Positions 37,014-45,441 of a stretch of DNA of 64,000 bases are shown piece by piece (position 1 is the first letter of the stretch; the number at the start of each line of letters is the position of its first letter). A model generated the notes under the pieces. The model had not been told where the DNA came from and made no database searches. It worked only from the letters and a program-made list of their open reading frames with translations. The position numbers and the translations under genes were made by a program. This stretch comes from Lentibacillus sp. JNUCC-1 (GTDB lineage Bacteria; Bacillota; Bacilli; Bacillales; Amphibacillaceae): contig NZ_WHOH01000003.1 in the NCBI RefSeq assembly GCF_009741735.1, positions 186,001 through 250,000 on the forward strand. The letters run 5' to 3'.

Positions 37014-37333
37014 AATAGTCCTCCTTGTATTTTCCGAGTTGGGTTGGAAATCAAGAGGACTTGGTCATCTCTATCATCATCAGGCGCATCTATTCGCTTG
37101 AAGATGTGTGTGAGTCTTGTTTGAATGCTCATGTTTTCTGTGAATGGCTGCTGGGAAAATACCGTGTTTTCATAGATCCCGGGGCTTTTCCTAAAATGCA
37201 ACCGTTGTTTGATTGAAACAGGCTTGTGCATGTGGATGAGCTTCACAGCTCCCGCAGCAGCCCAGAACATACTGATATAAAAGTAAAACGGTGATGTGTC
37301 ATTTAAAATTTCATTCAGCAACTCAATAAGCAT
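36968..37333 (-). CDS. mifM: MifM-like regulatory nascent chain upstream of yidC2
   Basis: Membrane leader peptide predicted to monitor insertase activity by translation arrest. 121 residues with AAGGAGGTGA 6 bases before the ATG. One N-terminal membrane segment (about 14-33, SPFYFYISMFWAAAGAVKLI), a basic linker, and RLTHIFKRIDAPDDDRDD at 73-90, which lines up in position and type with the arrest region of B. subtilis MifM (RITTWIRKVFRMNSPVNDEED as I recall it). It overlaps the start of yidC2 by 46 bp. In the model, failed insertion prolongs the stall, melts the hairpin and lets yidC2 be translated. The overall sequence has diverged, so the identity rests on architecture. Confidence 0.78.
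   Translation of the reverse strand: MLIELLNEILNDTSPFYFYISMFWAAAGAVKLIHMHKPVSIKQRLHFRKSPGIYENTVFSQQPFTENMSIQTRLTHIFKRIDAPDDDRDDQVLLISNPTRKIQGGLLCNTHLYSRSLKNTV
37017..37061 (-). promoter_or_regulatory. Hairpin sequestering the yidC2 Shine-Dalgarno
   Basis: On the minus strand AGTCCTCTTG (37061-37052) pairs with CAAGGAGGACT (37027-37017) with one bulged G, enclosing a 24-base loop. The 3' arm contains the yidC2 binding site AAGGAGG. The 5' arm is codons 91-94 of the leader gene, just past its acidic stretch, so a ribosome stalled there would open the stem. Confidence 0.82.
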
Positions 37334-37470
37334 CTATATTCACCTCCTTCGATTTAAGCTATAAATCATATTATATCATAGAATGAAAGCTTTCTTCGAG
37401 ATTTCCTTCAATGCCGAGTGGACAAAATAACAACATTTTTGTGAACATATGGGAACTTGGTCGAGATTGG

Positions 37471-37499
37471 TTGGCGTTTGGATAGAATCGTGATATATT
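37471..37499 (+). promoter_or_regulatory. Promoter of ctaB
   Basis: TTGGCG (37471-37476), a 17-base spacer and TATATT (37494-37499). Confidence 0.65.
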
Positions 37500-37550
37500 T
37501 ATACATGTATGCACTGTTCTATTGCTGTTAATTATAAGGAGCTGCAATTA

Positions 37551-38489
37551 ATGAATAAAATTGAAACCTTATCGACTGAAACAAATCAGATCAGCCAGGG
37601 AAAGCAGGATGTGGGGATGATACTGACAGACTTGAAATCTTTGTTTAAAGGACTTGTATTGGTCTTGAATGTGCTGCCAGTGGTAGTAGGTTTTTGGCTG
37701 GCAATTTATTTTACAACAGGCACTTTTTCAGGACAATGGGAGACATTTTTTCTAACCATTATTGGAAGTACGCTAGTGATGGCCGGTGCACTTGCGCTGA
37801 ATAATTGGTATGAAGTGGATCTTGACCAGAAGATGGAACGCACGCAAGCACGCCCGACTGTAACTGGCAATTTTAATATGAAAACTGTTCTTTATATAGG
37901 GATCGGGTTAAGTGCTGCCGGGATGCTCCTGCTTTTATTTACGACTCTTGAAGCGGCTGTTTATGGGTTGATCGGCTGGTTTACGTATGTGGTTTTGTAC
38001 ACGTTCTGGTCGAAACGGAAGTATACATTGAACACAATCATTGGAAGTGTGTCTGGTGCGGTGACGCCGCTTATCGGCTGGGCAGCAGTAGATTCGGCTT
38101 TTCATATTGTGCCGATCACACTGGCATTGATTATTTTCGTTTGGCAAGTGCCACATACATTTGCGATTGCGATTAAAAGACATGATGAATATAAAGCTGC
38201 AGGTGTGCCAATGCTTCCGGTCGTTTACGGATTTGATATTACGAAGCGGCAGATGCTGATTTATATTATCGCATTGTTCCCATTGCCATTTTTTGTAGTG
38301 GGGCAGATCGGTGGGCTTTTTGCAGCAGTTGCTTCGGTACTGAACATAGCCTGGATTATGCTTTCGGTTAAAGGGTTCAAAGCAAAAGATAACCGGGCCT
38401 GGGCCCAGCGCATGTTTATATACTCACTAGCCTATCTTACAACCGTATTATTACTTATGTTTATCGTCACAGTTCCTTCGTTTAGTTAA
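37551..38489 (+). CDS. ctaB: Protoheme IX farnesyltransferase (heme O synthase)
   Basis: Adds a farnesyl group to heme B, giving heme O for cytochrome oxidases. 312 residues, polytopic UbiA-family protein: NNWYEVDLDQKMERTQARP carries the first aspartate motif, and KRKYTLNTIIGSVSGAVTPLIGW, then WQVPHTFAIAIKRHDEYKAAGVPML the second. ATG 37551 has AAGGAG 9 bases upstream. It stands alone here, without ctaA or ctaCDEF. Confidence 0.95.
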   Translation: MNKIETLSTETNQISQGKQDVGMILTDLKSLFKGLVLVLNVLPVVVGFWLAIYFTTGTFSGQWETFFLTIIGSTLVMAGALALNNWYEVDLDQKMERTQARPTVTGNFNMKTVLYIGIGLSAAGMLLLLFTTLEAAVYGLIGWFTYVVLYTFWSKRKYTLNTIIGSVSGAVTPLIGWAAVDSAFHIVPITLALIIFVWQVPHTFAIAIKRHDEYKAAGVPMLPVVYGFDITKRQMLIYIIALFPLPFFVVGQIGGLFAAVASVLNIAWIMLSVKGFKAKDNRAWAQRMFIYSLAYLTTVLLLMFIVTVPSFS

Positions 38490-38505
38490 AGAATTTAAAT
38501 AAACC

Positions 38506-38543
38506 CACACAAAAACCTCCGGAGACGGAGGTTTTTGTGTTTC
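38506..38543. terminator. Bidirectional terminator after ctaB
   Basis: ACACAAAAACCTCCG and CGGAGGTTTTTGTGT form a near-perfect palindrome with a GAGA loop, functional on both strands. Confidence 0.88.
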
Positions 38544-38570
38544 AATATGAAGGGTGTTTTATGTGATTTT

Positions 38571-38660
38571 CCGATATATGGGTCTAAGTCGCCGATATAG
38601 GTGTCAAAATTTCCGATATAACACACAGAATTCCGATATCGACAGTGAAATTTCCGATAT
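38571..38660 (-). repeat. 21-bp-period ATATCGG array downstream of cutC
   Basis: On the plus strand CCGATAT starts at 38571, 38592, 38613, 38633 and 38654 (spacings 21, 21, 20, 21); on the minus strand each is ATATCGG. The array lies 52 bases past the end of cutC and reads in the sense of that gene, as the 32709 array does for katE. Confidence 0.85.
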
Positions 38661-38711
38661 ATTAGTTGAACGTCAAATATATTTGGAAAAGCACAGTGCA
38701 AAAGGTGTTTG

Positions 38712-39404
38712 TTATTTGCCGAGTATTGTCTTGACCTGATCCATCAGTGCAGGGTCAAGGGGATGGTTGAATGCGCCGCTGGTGCGGACGCCTGAGCCGA
38801 TGTGATAATCTTGGGCGCCGACTTGCTTATGCAGTTCGGCCAGGTTGTCTGTGTTGATTCCGCTCCCGGGCATGATCCGGGGGCCGCCTGTTGCTTCTGA
38901 CAAGGCGACCAATTGTTTGAGTTCGTTCGCTGCTTCCGTGGACTTGTCTTTTCCGCCTGAAGTGAGAATGCGTGAGACATGCGGCGTGTATTTTACCAGT
39001 GTATGATAGGCTTCTGTTAGATCGTCTGTCTGATCGAACGCGCGATGAAAGGTGATGTCCATATCAGGGGCAAGTTCTATCACGCGGGAAAGCAGTGACT
39101 CGTCGATCTTTCCCGCCTCTGTTAAACAGCCAAAAACGATATGGGTTCCGCCCAGCTGCTGGATCATTTGAACATCTTCTGCAATGGCTTCTGCATCTTC
39201 GTCATCGTACACAAACCCGTAAGCGTGGGGGCGGACCATGACGTGTACGGGCAGTGGTGCGCCTGGAAGGATGCGTTTAAGGGTTCCGTAGCTTGGTGTC
39301 AGACCGCCAGCCTCCATAGCGCTGACGAGCTCTACGCGTGATGCGCCGAGTTGTGCGGCTTGTGCGGTGTCTTGCTTGTTTAGTGTAATCACTTCAATGT
39401 TCAT
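38712..39404 (-). CDS. cutC: CutC-family protein
   Basis: TIM-barrel protein first linked to copper tolerance; real function uncertain. 230 residues: QLGASRVELVSAMEAGGLTPSYG, PVHVMVRPHAYGFVYDDED, HIVFGCLTEAGKIDE, ITFHRAFDQTDDL, ILTSGGKDKS and IMPGSGINTDNL are the family blocks. It lies 19 bases after the P1 peptidase gene on the same strand. Confidence 0.9.
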   Translation of the reverse strand: MNIEVITLNKQDTAQAAQLGASRVELVSAMEAGGLTPSYGTLKRILPGAPLPVHVMVRPHAYGFVYDDEDAEAIAEDVQMIQQLGGTHIVFGCLTEAGKIDESLLSRVIELAPDMDITFHRAFDQTDDLTEAYHTLVKYTPHVSRILTSGGKDKSTEAANELKQLVALSEATGGPRIMPGSGINTDNLAELHKQVGAQDYHIGSGVRTSGAFNHPLDPALMDQVKTILGK

Positions 39405-39423
39405 TTTCTGTCACCTCGTATTG

Positions 39424-40424
39424 TTAGTCGCTTTTTACATTCGGTAAGGGGGCTTTCTTGACAATGCGTCCTTTTCTTCCTTGCGTTGTTTCAGCATGCA
39501 AGAGTGCATTCATAATCGAGGCTTCCGTTGTTTCGACGGCTGCTTGAAACAGTTTGTCCATTAGAGGGTTATCGTCTGGGATAAAATGCATCTTTTCTGT
39601 GCTGCCAGAGCCTCGACTGACAGTTTGAGCGGTCGAAAAAGCGATGGCAATATCGCCGCTGCCATTGGCAATGATGCTGCCGGTACGAGCCAAACCTGCG
39701 CCAGACCGTTTGGCGAGACGCTTAAGCTGGCGATCATAGAGCGGTGCGTCGGTTGCCAGGATGATCATGATGGAACCATCGGGCATCTTTGTGTCCTGAG
39801 GGGTCCAATCGGCAAACAAGGCATGTTCAGGCTTTCCGAAGTTCGTCAGCACCAGGCACCCGACGGTATAAGCGTGTTCATCTGTTTCTGCGAGTCGTGA
39901 AGCGGATCCGATTCCACCTTTAAACCCAAAGCAGACCATCCCTTTGCCAGCTCCGACTGCGCCTTGTTCAACTGAGCCGGCATGAGCATTTTCGATGGCG
40001 GATATGGCGTGCTCTGGTCTCACAGCCATGTTGCGCATGCTGTTCAAATAGCTGTCATTGCATTCACCTGTCACAACATTAAGAGAACTGGCAGTGTCCC
40101 GATGGTTTCATTTTGATCAAACATGTATTGCAGCGTGCCTTCCAGGACTGCGCCCACACTAAACGTATTCGTCAACATAATCGGCGCTTCCAGCAAACCG
40201 AGTTCGTCCAGCTGGACCAATCCGGTTGTTTTGCCAAAGCCGTTGATGACATGTGCGGCAGCAGGTACCTTATGTTCGAATAAGTCTTTTCCATGCGGCA
40301 TGATTGCAGTAACACCTGTGCATATGGCATCAGTGCCGTTTAACGTGTCTTCAAGCGTAACATGGCCCACTTTCACGTCGGAAACATCTGTTAAACTGTT
40401 CGACGGGCCTTTTTTTAGTGTCAT
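39424..40424 (-). CDS. P1 (DmpA/BapA-type) aminopeptidase, frame broken once
   Basis: Ntn-type family S58 peptidase that cleaves itself and acts on N-terminal D- or L-amino acids. The first part (117 residues, SLTDVSDVKVGHVTLEDTLNGTDAICTGVTA and on) and the second (from NVVTGECNDSYLN to the end) are in different frames. One more G in the minus-strand run opposite 40098-40100 would restore a 333-residue protein reading IGDTASSLNVVTGECNDSYL. The autoproteolysis/nucleophile site PDGSIMIILATDAPL is intact. Start ATG 40424 has AAGGGGAA upstream. A pseudogene or a sequencing error. Confidence 0.85.
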
Positions 40425-40569
40425 TGACGTGATTCCCCTTCAGCCTGTATTCCTATGATCAGCTTATCACCCATGCACGCAAATGGGAAATGATCATGAA
40501 TGAAAGCGGCTGATACAGACATATATATGCAGTGTACAGGCTGATTTCATATATGCAGGGGGTTTTGTC

Positions 40570-41016
40570 GTGTGGAATGAATTTAAGGAATTTGCTGTCA
40601 GAGGGAATGTGATGGATCTTGCCATAGCAGTGGTGATCGGGGCTGCTTTTGGTAAGGTTGTATCGTCTCTGGTGGAAAACATAATGACACCGCTGCTCAG
40701 TCTCGTGCTGGATGTTGTCGATGTGTCCCATTTGTTTTTCACCATTGGGCATACAGACATTCTTTACGGTGAGTTTATGCAATCCATTCTTGACTTTGTG
40801 TTTATTTCGATGGCGACCTTTTTTCTAGTACGCCTCATTAATCGTTTTAGAAAAGAAGAAGAGAAGAAGGCTAAAACGAAAGAAAACCCAGAAGTAAAAG
40901 TTTTGAAAGAGATTCGAGAGCTTTTGAAACAAGACCAGAAACCGACGCATGTAAGCCAGAAACACATGGTTATCAATATTGCTGGTCGAAAAGATGAGCA
41001 CAACCGGACACTATAG
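40570..41016 (+). CDS. mscL: Large-conductance mechanosensitive channel
   Basis: Opens under membrane tension to release solutes during osmotic downshift. 148 residues: FKEFAVRGNVMDLAIAVVIGAAFGKVVSSLVENI is the amphipathic helix and pore-lining TM1, TM2 near FMQSILDFVFISMATFFLV, then a charged cytoplasmic helix (RFRKEEEKKAKTKE) and a C-terminal bundle (VKVLKEIRELLKQ). The GTG start follows GGGGG by 7 bases. The extra 20 residues after the bundle are not typical. Confidence 0.94.
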   Translation: MWNEFKEFAVRGNVMDLAIAVVIGAAFGKVVSSLVENIMTPLLSLVLDVVDVSHLFFTIGHTDILYGEFMQSILDFVFISMATFFLVRLINRFRKEEEKKAKTKENPEVKVLKEIRELLKQDQKPTHVSQKHMVINIAGRKDEHNRTL

Positions 41017-41171
41017 CGTACAGTCAAGCGGTTAGATAACGTTTGGAAGCTCAATCGTGATAGAATGGCAGAGAGGTTCTGATACAATCCAAAAAATTAA
41101 ACAGGCTTTCATCAAATTTTCATAAACGTGTTTTATAATAAGGCTGAATGCGTGTTTCGGGAGGAAGATTT

Positions 41172-41819
41172 ATGCCAGCAGCCTGGGTGTTGAAATCAAT
41201 TGCCGTATTAGCCGGCAGTATTGCAGCGGGTTTTGTATTTTATATGTTGTTGAGTGCACTCGGCAAACAAGAGCGCAAACAGATGATGGAGGATGTGCTC
41301 GGAAGTATCATTAATTTCATTATTTACATATGGCTGGGGAAAATTTTGCTGAACCTGCCGACCATGTTCGGTGATCCGTTTGCTGTCTTGGCCTATCCGA
41401 GTGATTCCAAAGCGTTTTATCTGGCAACACTTTTCAGTGCCGTGCATATCGCTATCAAAGTGTACAAGGGCAAGCTGAACGCTTGGTCACATCTGCACGC
41501 ATTGTTGTACGTTTTGGTTGGTGCGATGTTTACATTTGAGTTTATTGGCATGGCTACAGAGGATGGGGACAGCATTGGGGAGTTTGGCCCTGTTGTTTGT
41601 GCTGTTGTTGCTGATGGTGTTTCTGCATAATCGCATGGCGAAAGCGTTGCAGGTGCCATTGTATATGTTTGTATGGGGGCAGGCTATTTGGTCTTGAGTC
41701 TGAGCCTTTCTTATGTCGCCGTTTTTGATTATATGCTTGCCTGGTGGTACTTTGCCATAATGGCTGCTGGCGGCGGCATCATGTTTGTTTTGAGTTTTAG
41801 AAAGAAGGTGTCTGTATGA
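41172..41819 (+). pseudogene. Polytopic membrane protein before ccdA, frame disturbed twice
   Basis: A 216-codon stretch that would encode a membrane protein (start MPAAWVLKSIAVLAGSIAAG; GGGAGGAAG before the ATG). It reads in one frame to about 41570, then in a second frame (LALLFVLLLLMVFLHNRMAK), then again in the first (YLVLSLSLSYVAVFDYML, ending FRKKVSV and a TGA that overlaps the ccdA ATG). One surplus G in a GGGG run near 41557-41580 and one missing G in the GGGGG at about 41675-41680 explain both shifts; the net length is a multiple of three. About six membrane segments. I do not recognise the family; coupling to ccdA suggests a role in thiol redox or cytochrome assembly. Confidence 0.6.
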
Positions 41820-42559
41820 CAGGAGCAGCGGATTTATCTATATGGTTAGCGCTTGGTGCAGGGATGTTATCTTTTCTGTCACCATGTACACTGCCGATTT
41901 TTCCGGCTTATTTATCTTATATTACCGGGGTGAGTGTTAAAGAGCTGCAGGGGAGTAAGGACGTTAAGATTCGCAGTAAGCTGCTTGTGCATTCGGTCTT
42001 TTTCCTGATTGGTGTCTCTTTGGTGTTTATCGGACTTGGTGTTGGTGTGTCCTTTCTTGGCTCGTGGATTCAAGGGTTGATGACTGGTGCATCAGGTGTG
42101 TTATTGCAGCGGGTTGCCGGGATCTTTATTATTGTCATGGGTCTTTTTGTGGGCGGCTGGCTGAATATCGGCGCATTTATGAAAGAGAAACGCATGAAGG
42201 TAACGAAAAAGCCTGTTGGCTACTTAGGAACGATTTTTGTCGGCGTCGGATTTGCGGCTGGATGGACGCCTTGTATCGGACCGATCTTCGCCTCTATCCT
42301 ATTTCTGGCTGCAAGCAATCCGGGACAGGGCACATTGTATACGATTATGTATGTGATCGGGTTCGCTCTGCCATTCTTGATTCTAACCTTTTTCATTGGA
42401 TCATCACGCTGGATTGTGCGATACAGCGGAATCATCATGAAAGTCGGCGGCGTGGTTATGATCATCATGGGTGTGCTGTTATTTACAGGACAGCTGACAC
42501 GGATTTCAGAAGTGCTTCTGGACCTTGTTGAAGATACTTGGCTTGGGAATCTGGGCTAA
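41816..42559 (+). CDS. ccdA: CcdA/DsbD-type thiol electron carrier
   Basis: Carries reducing power from cytoplasmic thioredoxin across the membrane to extracytoplasmic thioredoxin-like proteins, for cytochrome c maturation or spore coat steps. 247 residues, six membrane segments; the two redox cysteines are in LSFLSPCTLPIFPAY and AAGWTPCIGPIFASI. Its ATG overlaps the stop of the upstream membrane gene, and a thioredoxin-like partner follows 18 bases later. Confidence 0.94.
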   Translation: MTGAADLSIWLALGAGMLSFLSPCTLPIFPAYLSYITGVSVKELQGSKDVKIRSKLLVHSVFFLIGVSLVFIGLGVGVSFLGSWIQGLMTGASGVLLQRVAGIFIIVMGLFVGGWLNIGAFMKEKRMKVTKKPVGYLGTIFVGVGFAAGWTPCIGPIFASILFLAASNPGQGTLYTIMYVIGFALPFLILTFFIGSSRWIVRYSGIIMKVGGVVMIIMGVLLFTGQLTRISEVLLDLVEDTWLGNLG

Positions 42560-42577
42560 ACTGGGAGGAATTTAACG

Positions 42578-43122
42578 ATGAAAAAAGCAATTATCGTGAT
42601 TGTGATTGCCGCGATGTTCGGCTATGCAATATATGAATTTGTTGGCAGTTCAGGCGCGGACACAGGCGGTGAAACGTTTGATGAGAGTGAATATGATGTC
42701 GGTTTAGAGGTTGGCAATCTGGCGCCTGACTTTGAACTGACAACCCTTGAAGGGGAGAACCGCAAAAGCTGTCTGATTTCCGCGGTGAGCGTGTCTTTCT
42801 GAATTTCTGGGCTTCCTGGTGCGGCCCGTGCCGCTCGGAAATGCCGGATATGGAGAAGCTTCATAACGAAAAAGACGTCCAAATTCTGGCGGTGAATTTA
42901 ACCCAAACCGAGAATAACCGTGAAAATGTCGAGAACTTCGTGGATGAATACGGATTGACTTTTAAAATTTTAATGGATGAAGAGACAACGGTTGCGAATA
43001 AATATCAAATCCAGCCGATCCCGACAACGTTCCTGATTGATTCTAATGGTTTGATTCACCGAAAAGCGATGGGTGCCTTAAATTATGAAATGATGGTTCA
43101 GGAATTGGATAAAATGGATTGA
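42578..43122 (+). CDS. Membrane-anchored thioredoxin-like protein (ResA/StoA type), frame broken once
   Basis: Extracytoplasmic thiol-disulfide oxidoreductase, the expected partner of CcdA. N-terminal anchor (KKAIIVIVIAAMFGYAIYEF), then NLAPDFELTTLEGEN; in the next frame follow SDFRGERVFLNFWASWCGPC with the active-site WCGPC, then IQPIPTTFLIDSNG with the cis-proline. One more A in the run at 42774-42777 restores a continuous 181-residue protein. AGGAGG lies before the ATG. Pseudogene or sequencing error, as for the other broken frames. Confidence 0.87.
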
Positions 43123-43151
43123 TAACCTGACTTGAAACCGAGGTGGCCGCA

Positions 43152-43835
43152 ATGAAACAAACGATTATGGTTGTTGAAGATGATCGTATGATCCGGCATC
43201 TTATCAAGCTTTATCTGGAAAAACATGACTACCGTGTTGTGGAAGCGGCTGATGGCGAGGCAGCCAAAACCGTCTTCCTCGATCACCGTCCATGTCTTGT
43301 GATTTTGGACTTAATGCTTCCCAAAGTAAGTGGGGAAGCATTTTGTCGTTGGATGAAAGACGTCGCTGAAGATGATGTGGCCATTATCATGCTGTCTGCC
43401 AAAGTTCAGACCGAGGATAAAATAGCCGGACTGAAAATGGGGGCTGACGGGTATATGACAAAACCGTTTGAACCGGAAGAACTGATCGCCCAGGTTGAAG
43501 CTGTTTTAAGGCGGACAGGTCAATTCTGCCAAAAGGTTGTCCATGACGGGTTATGTCTGATGCCGCGGAAGGGACGGGTGCTGCTTTATGATCAAGAGCT
43601 GGATTTGACCAAACATGAATTTACGCTTTTGTATCATTTTATGCAGCAGCCGAATGTTGTCTTTTCCAGGGAAGCACTGATGGATGAACTGTATCCCCAC
43701 GAAGAAACGGCTGTTTTGGACCGGACGATTGATGCCCATATCAAAAAGCTGCGCAGCAAAATTGAGAAAGAGCCATCACAGCCGAAACGGATTGTGACCG
43801 TTAGAGGGATGGGGTATAAATATGCGACTGATTAA
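43152..43835 (+). CDS. OmpR/PhoB-family response regulator
   Basis: DNA-binding regulator of a two-component system, 227 residues. Receiver domain with VVEDDRM, the phosphorylated aspartate in CLVILDLMLPKVSG and the lysine in GYMTKPFEPEEL; winged-helix domain from about 130 (LTKHEFTLLYHFMQQPN, then DRTIDAHIKKLRSKIE, then RGMGYKYA). ATG 43152 has GAGGTGG 6 bases upstream; GTG 43143 overlaps it. It overlaps the sensor gene by 14 bp and follows the thioredoxin by 29 bases. Confidence 0.93.
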   Translation: MKQTIMVVEDDRMIRHLIKLYLEKHDYRVVEAADGEAAKTVFLDHRPCLVILDLMLPKVSGEAFCRWMKDVAEDDVAIIMLSAKVQTEDKIAGLKMGADGYMTKPFEPEELIAQVEAVLRRTGQFCQKVVHDGLCLMPRKGRVLLYDQELDLTKHEFTLLYHFMQQPNVVFSREALMDELYPHEETAVLDRTIDAHIKKLRSKIEKEPSQPKRIVTVRGMGYKYATD

Positions 43836-44916
43836 CCGATTCCTGCCCCACAGTCTGATTGGGCGGCTGACATTCATGAACGTTGGCGTGATTGCGGTGG
43901 TGATCATCGCGAGCAGCTGGGGTGTTTATAATACGGCTTGTTTTTTGGCAGAAGGGCTTGGAGGCTTGGATGAGCAGCGGCAGCTTATGTTCAACCGGAC
44001 ACTGGCGAATTATTTAATTACCTTTATCATCACGTCACTGATCGCTGGCGGTGTGCTCCATTTTTATTTAACGAAAAAGCTGATTAAGCCGGTCCGCGAA
44101 TTGCTGGAATCAACGAAGCAGCTCCGGGGCGGCCAATATCCTGAGCCACTGCCGGTAAATACGCGTGATGAGCTTGGCTTATTTGTCGAACAGTATAACG
44201 CACTGATTGCCCAGTTGAAAACAACCGAGGCACAACGAGTGAAACTGGTGCAGGATTTGTCCCACGAGTTTCGCACACCGCTTTCCAATTTAAATGGTTA
44301 TTTAAATGCCCTCTCGAAAGGCGATATTGAGGGAGATCCGGAGTTATTTGCTTCCCTTCACGAAGAGGCAAAGCGGTTGACGTCCATGGTCGAGCAGTTG
44401 GACCGTTTAAAGGAATGGGACCAAGCTGCCCTGAGTCTCTCGTCAAAACGTGAACAGACCAACATGAAAGACTTGATCCATCAATGTGCAGTCATATTCG
44501 ATTGGACCTTGAAGCAACAGGGATTGAACATGGAAATTTCCGCTTCTGAACAAGTGTTGTCCGTTCATCAAGAGGGAATTCAACAAGTTCTCAGCAACCT
44601 ATTGGACAATGCCATTCGTTATTACGACGGAAGCGGCCCGATCAAAGTAGAAGGACAATGGCTGCACAATGCGTACCAGATTAGGGTGGCGGGTCCAAGT
44701 GCCCCCCTATCAGAAGAACAGCAAGAACATATATTTGAACGGTTTTACCGGTTAGACCCTTCACGCAGTCGTGACACTGGCGGGAGCGGCCTAGGCCTGT
44801 CCATTGCGCAGGAAATCGTGACACAGCACGGCGGCACGATTAAAGCAACTCACGACACAGGAACGACCACGGTGACGTTCACATTGCCAGACAGTAAAAC
44901 AACACCTGAAATATAA
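43822..44916 (+). CDS. Sensor histidine kinase
   Basis: Membrane sensor partnered with the response regulator just upstream. 364 residues: two membrane segments (about 13-33 and 65-84) around a very short extracytoplasmic loop of about 30 residues, a HAMP domain (KKLIKPVRELLESTKQL), the H box DLSHEFRTPLSNL, N box LSNLLDNAIRYY, F box EHIFERFYRLD and G box GGSGLGLSIAQEIV. The short loop argues against a large ligand and for sensing in or near the membrane. Linkage to ccdA and a thioredoxin hints at thiol-redox or envelope stress. Confidence 0.93.
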   Translation: MRLINRFLPHSLIGRLTFMNVGVIAVVIIASSWGVYNTACFLAEGLGGLDEQRQLMFNRTLANYLITFIITSLIAGGVLHFYLTKKLIKPVRELLESTKQLRGGQYPEPLPVNTRDELGLFVEQYNALIAQLKTTEAQRVKLVQDLSHEFRTPLSNLNGYLNALSKGDIEGDPELFASLHEEAKRLTSMVEQLDRLKEWDQAALSLSSKREQTNMKDLIHQCAVIFDWTLKQQGLNMEISASEQVLSVHQEGIQQVLSNLLDNAIRYYDGSGPIKVEGQWLHNAYQIRVAGPSAPLSEEQQEHIFERFYRLDPSRSRDTGGSGLGLSIAQEIVTQHGGTIKATHDTGTTTVTFTLPDSKTTPEI

Positions 44917-44979
44917 TTGTTTTAATGGAAATAACGCGCACCCTCCGTTAAAATCAATATAGTTAACACTTCTTATTCG

Positions 44980-45154
44980 CTCGGGGAAAACATGAAGACT
45001 CCTGTGGGATGCAAAGCCCCGGTGAGTCCCCGGAGCGCGGTATAGGGGAAGGAAGGCTAAGAACGCGACGTCAATCGCCACTTCTTCATGACCCACGTCC
45101 TGTGGGCCCGAGGCTCGTGCCGCGCCCACGGAAAGCGTAATGTTTTCCCCGAGC
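44980..45154. repeat. Repeat B, copy 2
   Basis: 175 bp between GCTCGGGGAAAACAT and ATGTTTTCCCCGAGC (perfect 15-bp inverted ends). Compared with 35964-36076 it has an extra segment containing AGGGGAAGGAAGGCTAA and CATGACCCACGTCCTGTGGG, shared with 54944-55121. It fills most of the gap between the sensor kinase and the next gene. Confidence 0.8.
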
Positions 45155-45207
45155 GGCTGCAAGGGGTAGGCAAAAAAGCGATGTGTGACAGACAGGAGGG
45201 GCTGTTG

Positions 45208-45405
45208 ATGAAATTTCTTCTGTATCAAATACTGGCAATCGGTGTGATCTGGGGAGGCATGTTCTTTTTCAGAGAGCACTTCGGCAGTGTGGAAAAAGCA
45301 ATTTTTTACGTTGTGACCGCTTGGCTGATCTTTCTGGTTCTGATACTGATTAAGAATATCTTGACTGGGCAATGGAAACACAATGACCAAGACCCTGAGC
45401 GCTAG
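45208..45405 (+). CDS. Small two-helix membrane protein, 65 aa
   Basis: 65 residues: KFLLYQILAIGVIWGGMFFF and VVTAWLIFLVLILIKNILTG are two membrane helices separated by a short charged loop, with a hydrophilic tail. AGGAGGGG lies 6 bases before the ATG. A longer frame starting at 45088 reads through repeat B and is not credible as protein. Function unknown. Confidence 0.65.
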   Translation: MKFLLYQILAIGVIWGGMFFFREHFGSVEKAIFYVVTAWLIFLVLILIKNILTGQWKHNDQDPER

Positions 45406-45415
45406 GGTCTTTTTA
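45389..45415 (+). terminator. Terminator overlapping the small gene's stop
   Basis: AAGACCCT (45389-45396) pairs with AGGGTCTT (45404-45411), followed by TTTAAA; the stop codon TAG lies inside the hairpin. Confidence 0.8.
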
Positions 45416-45441
45416 AACTGTGAATTAAAGAGGGATAAGGA

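Noticed and set aside
38571..38660. Possible CRISPR array
   Set aside because: Repeat core is only 7 bp and spacers 13-14 bp, far below CRISPR sizes, with no cas genes nearby.
45088..45207. N-terminal extension of the 65-aa membrane protein
   Set aside because: The extension reads through the MITE-like repeat B, and a strong binding site stands before the ATG at 45208.
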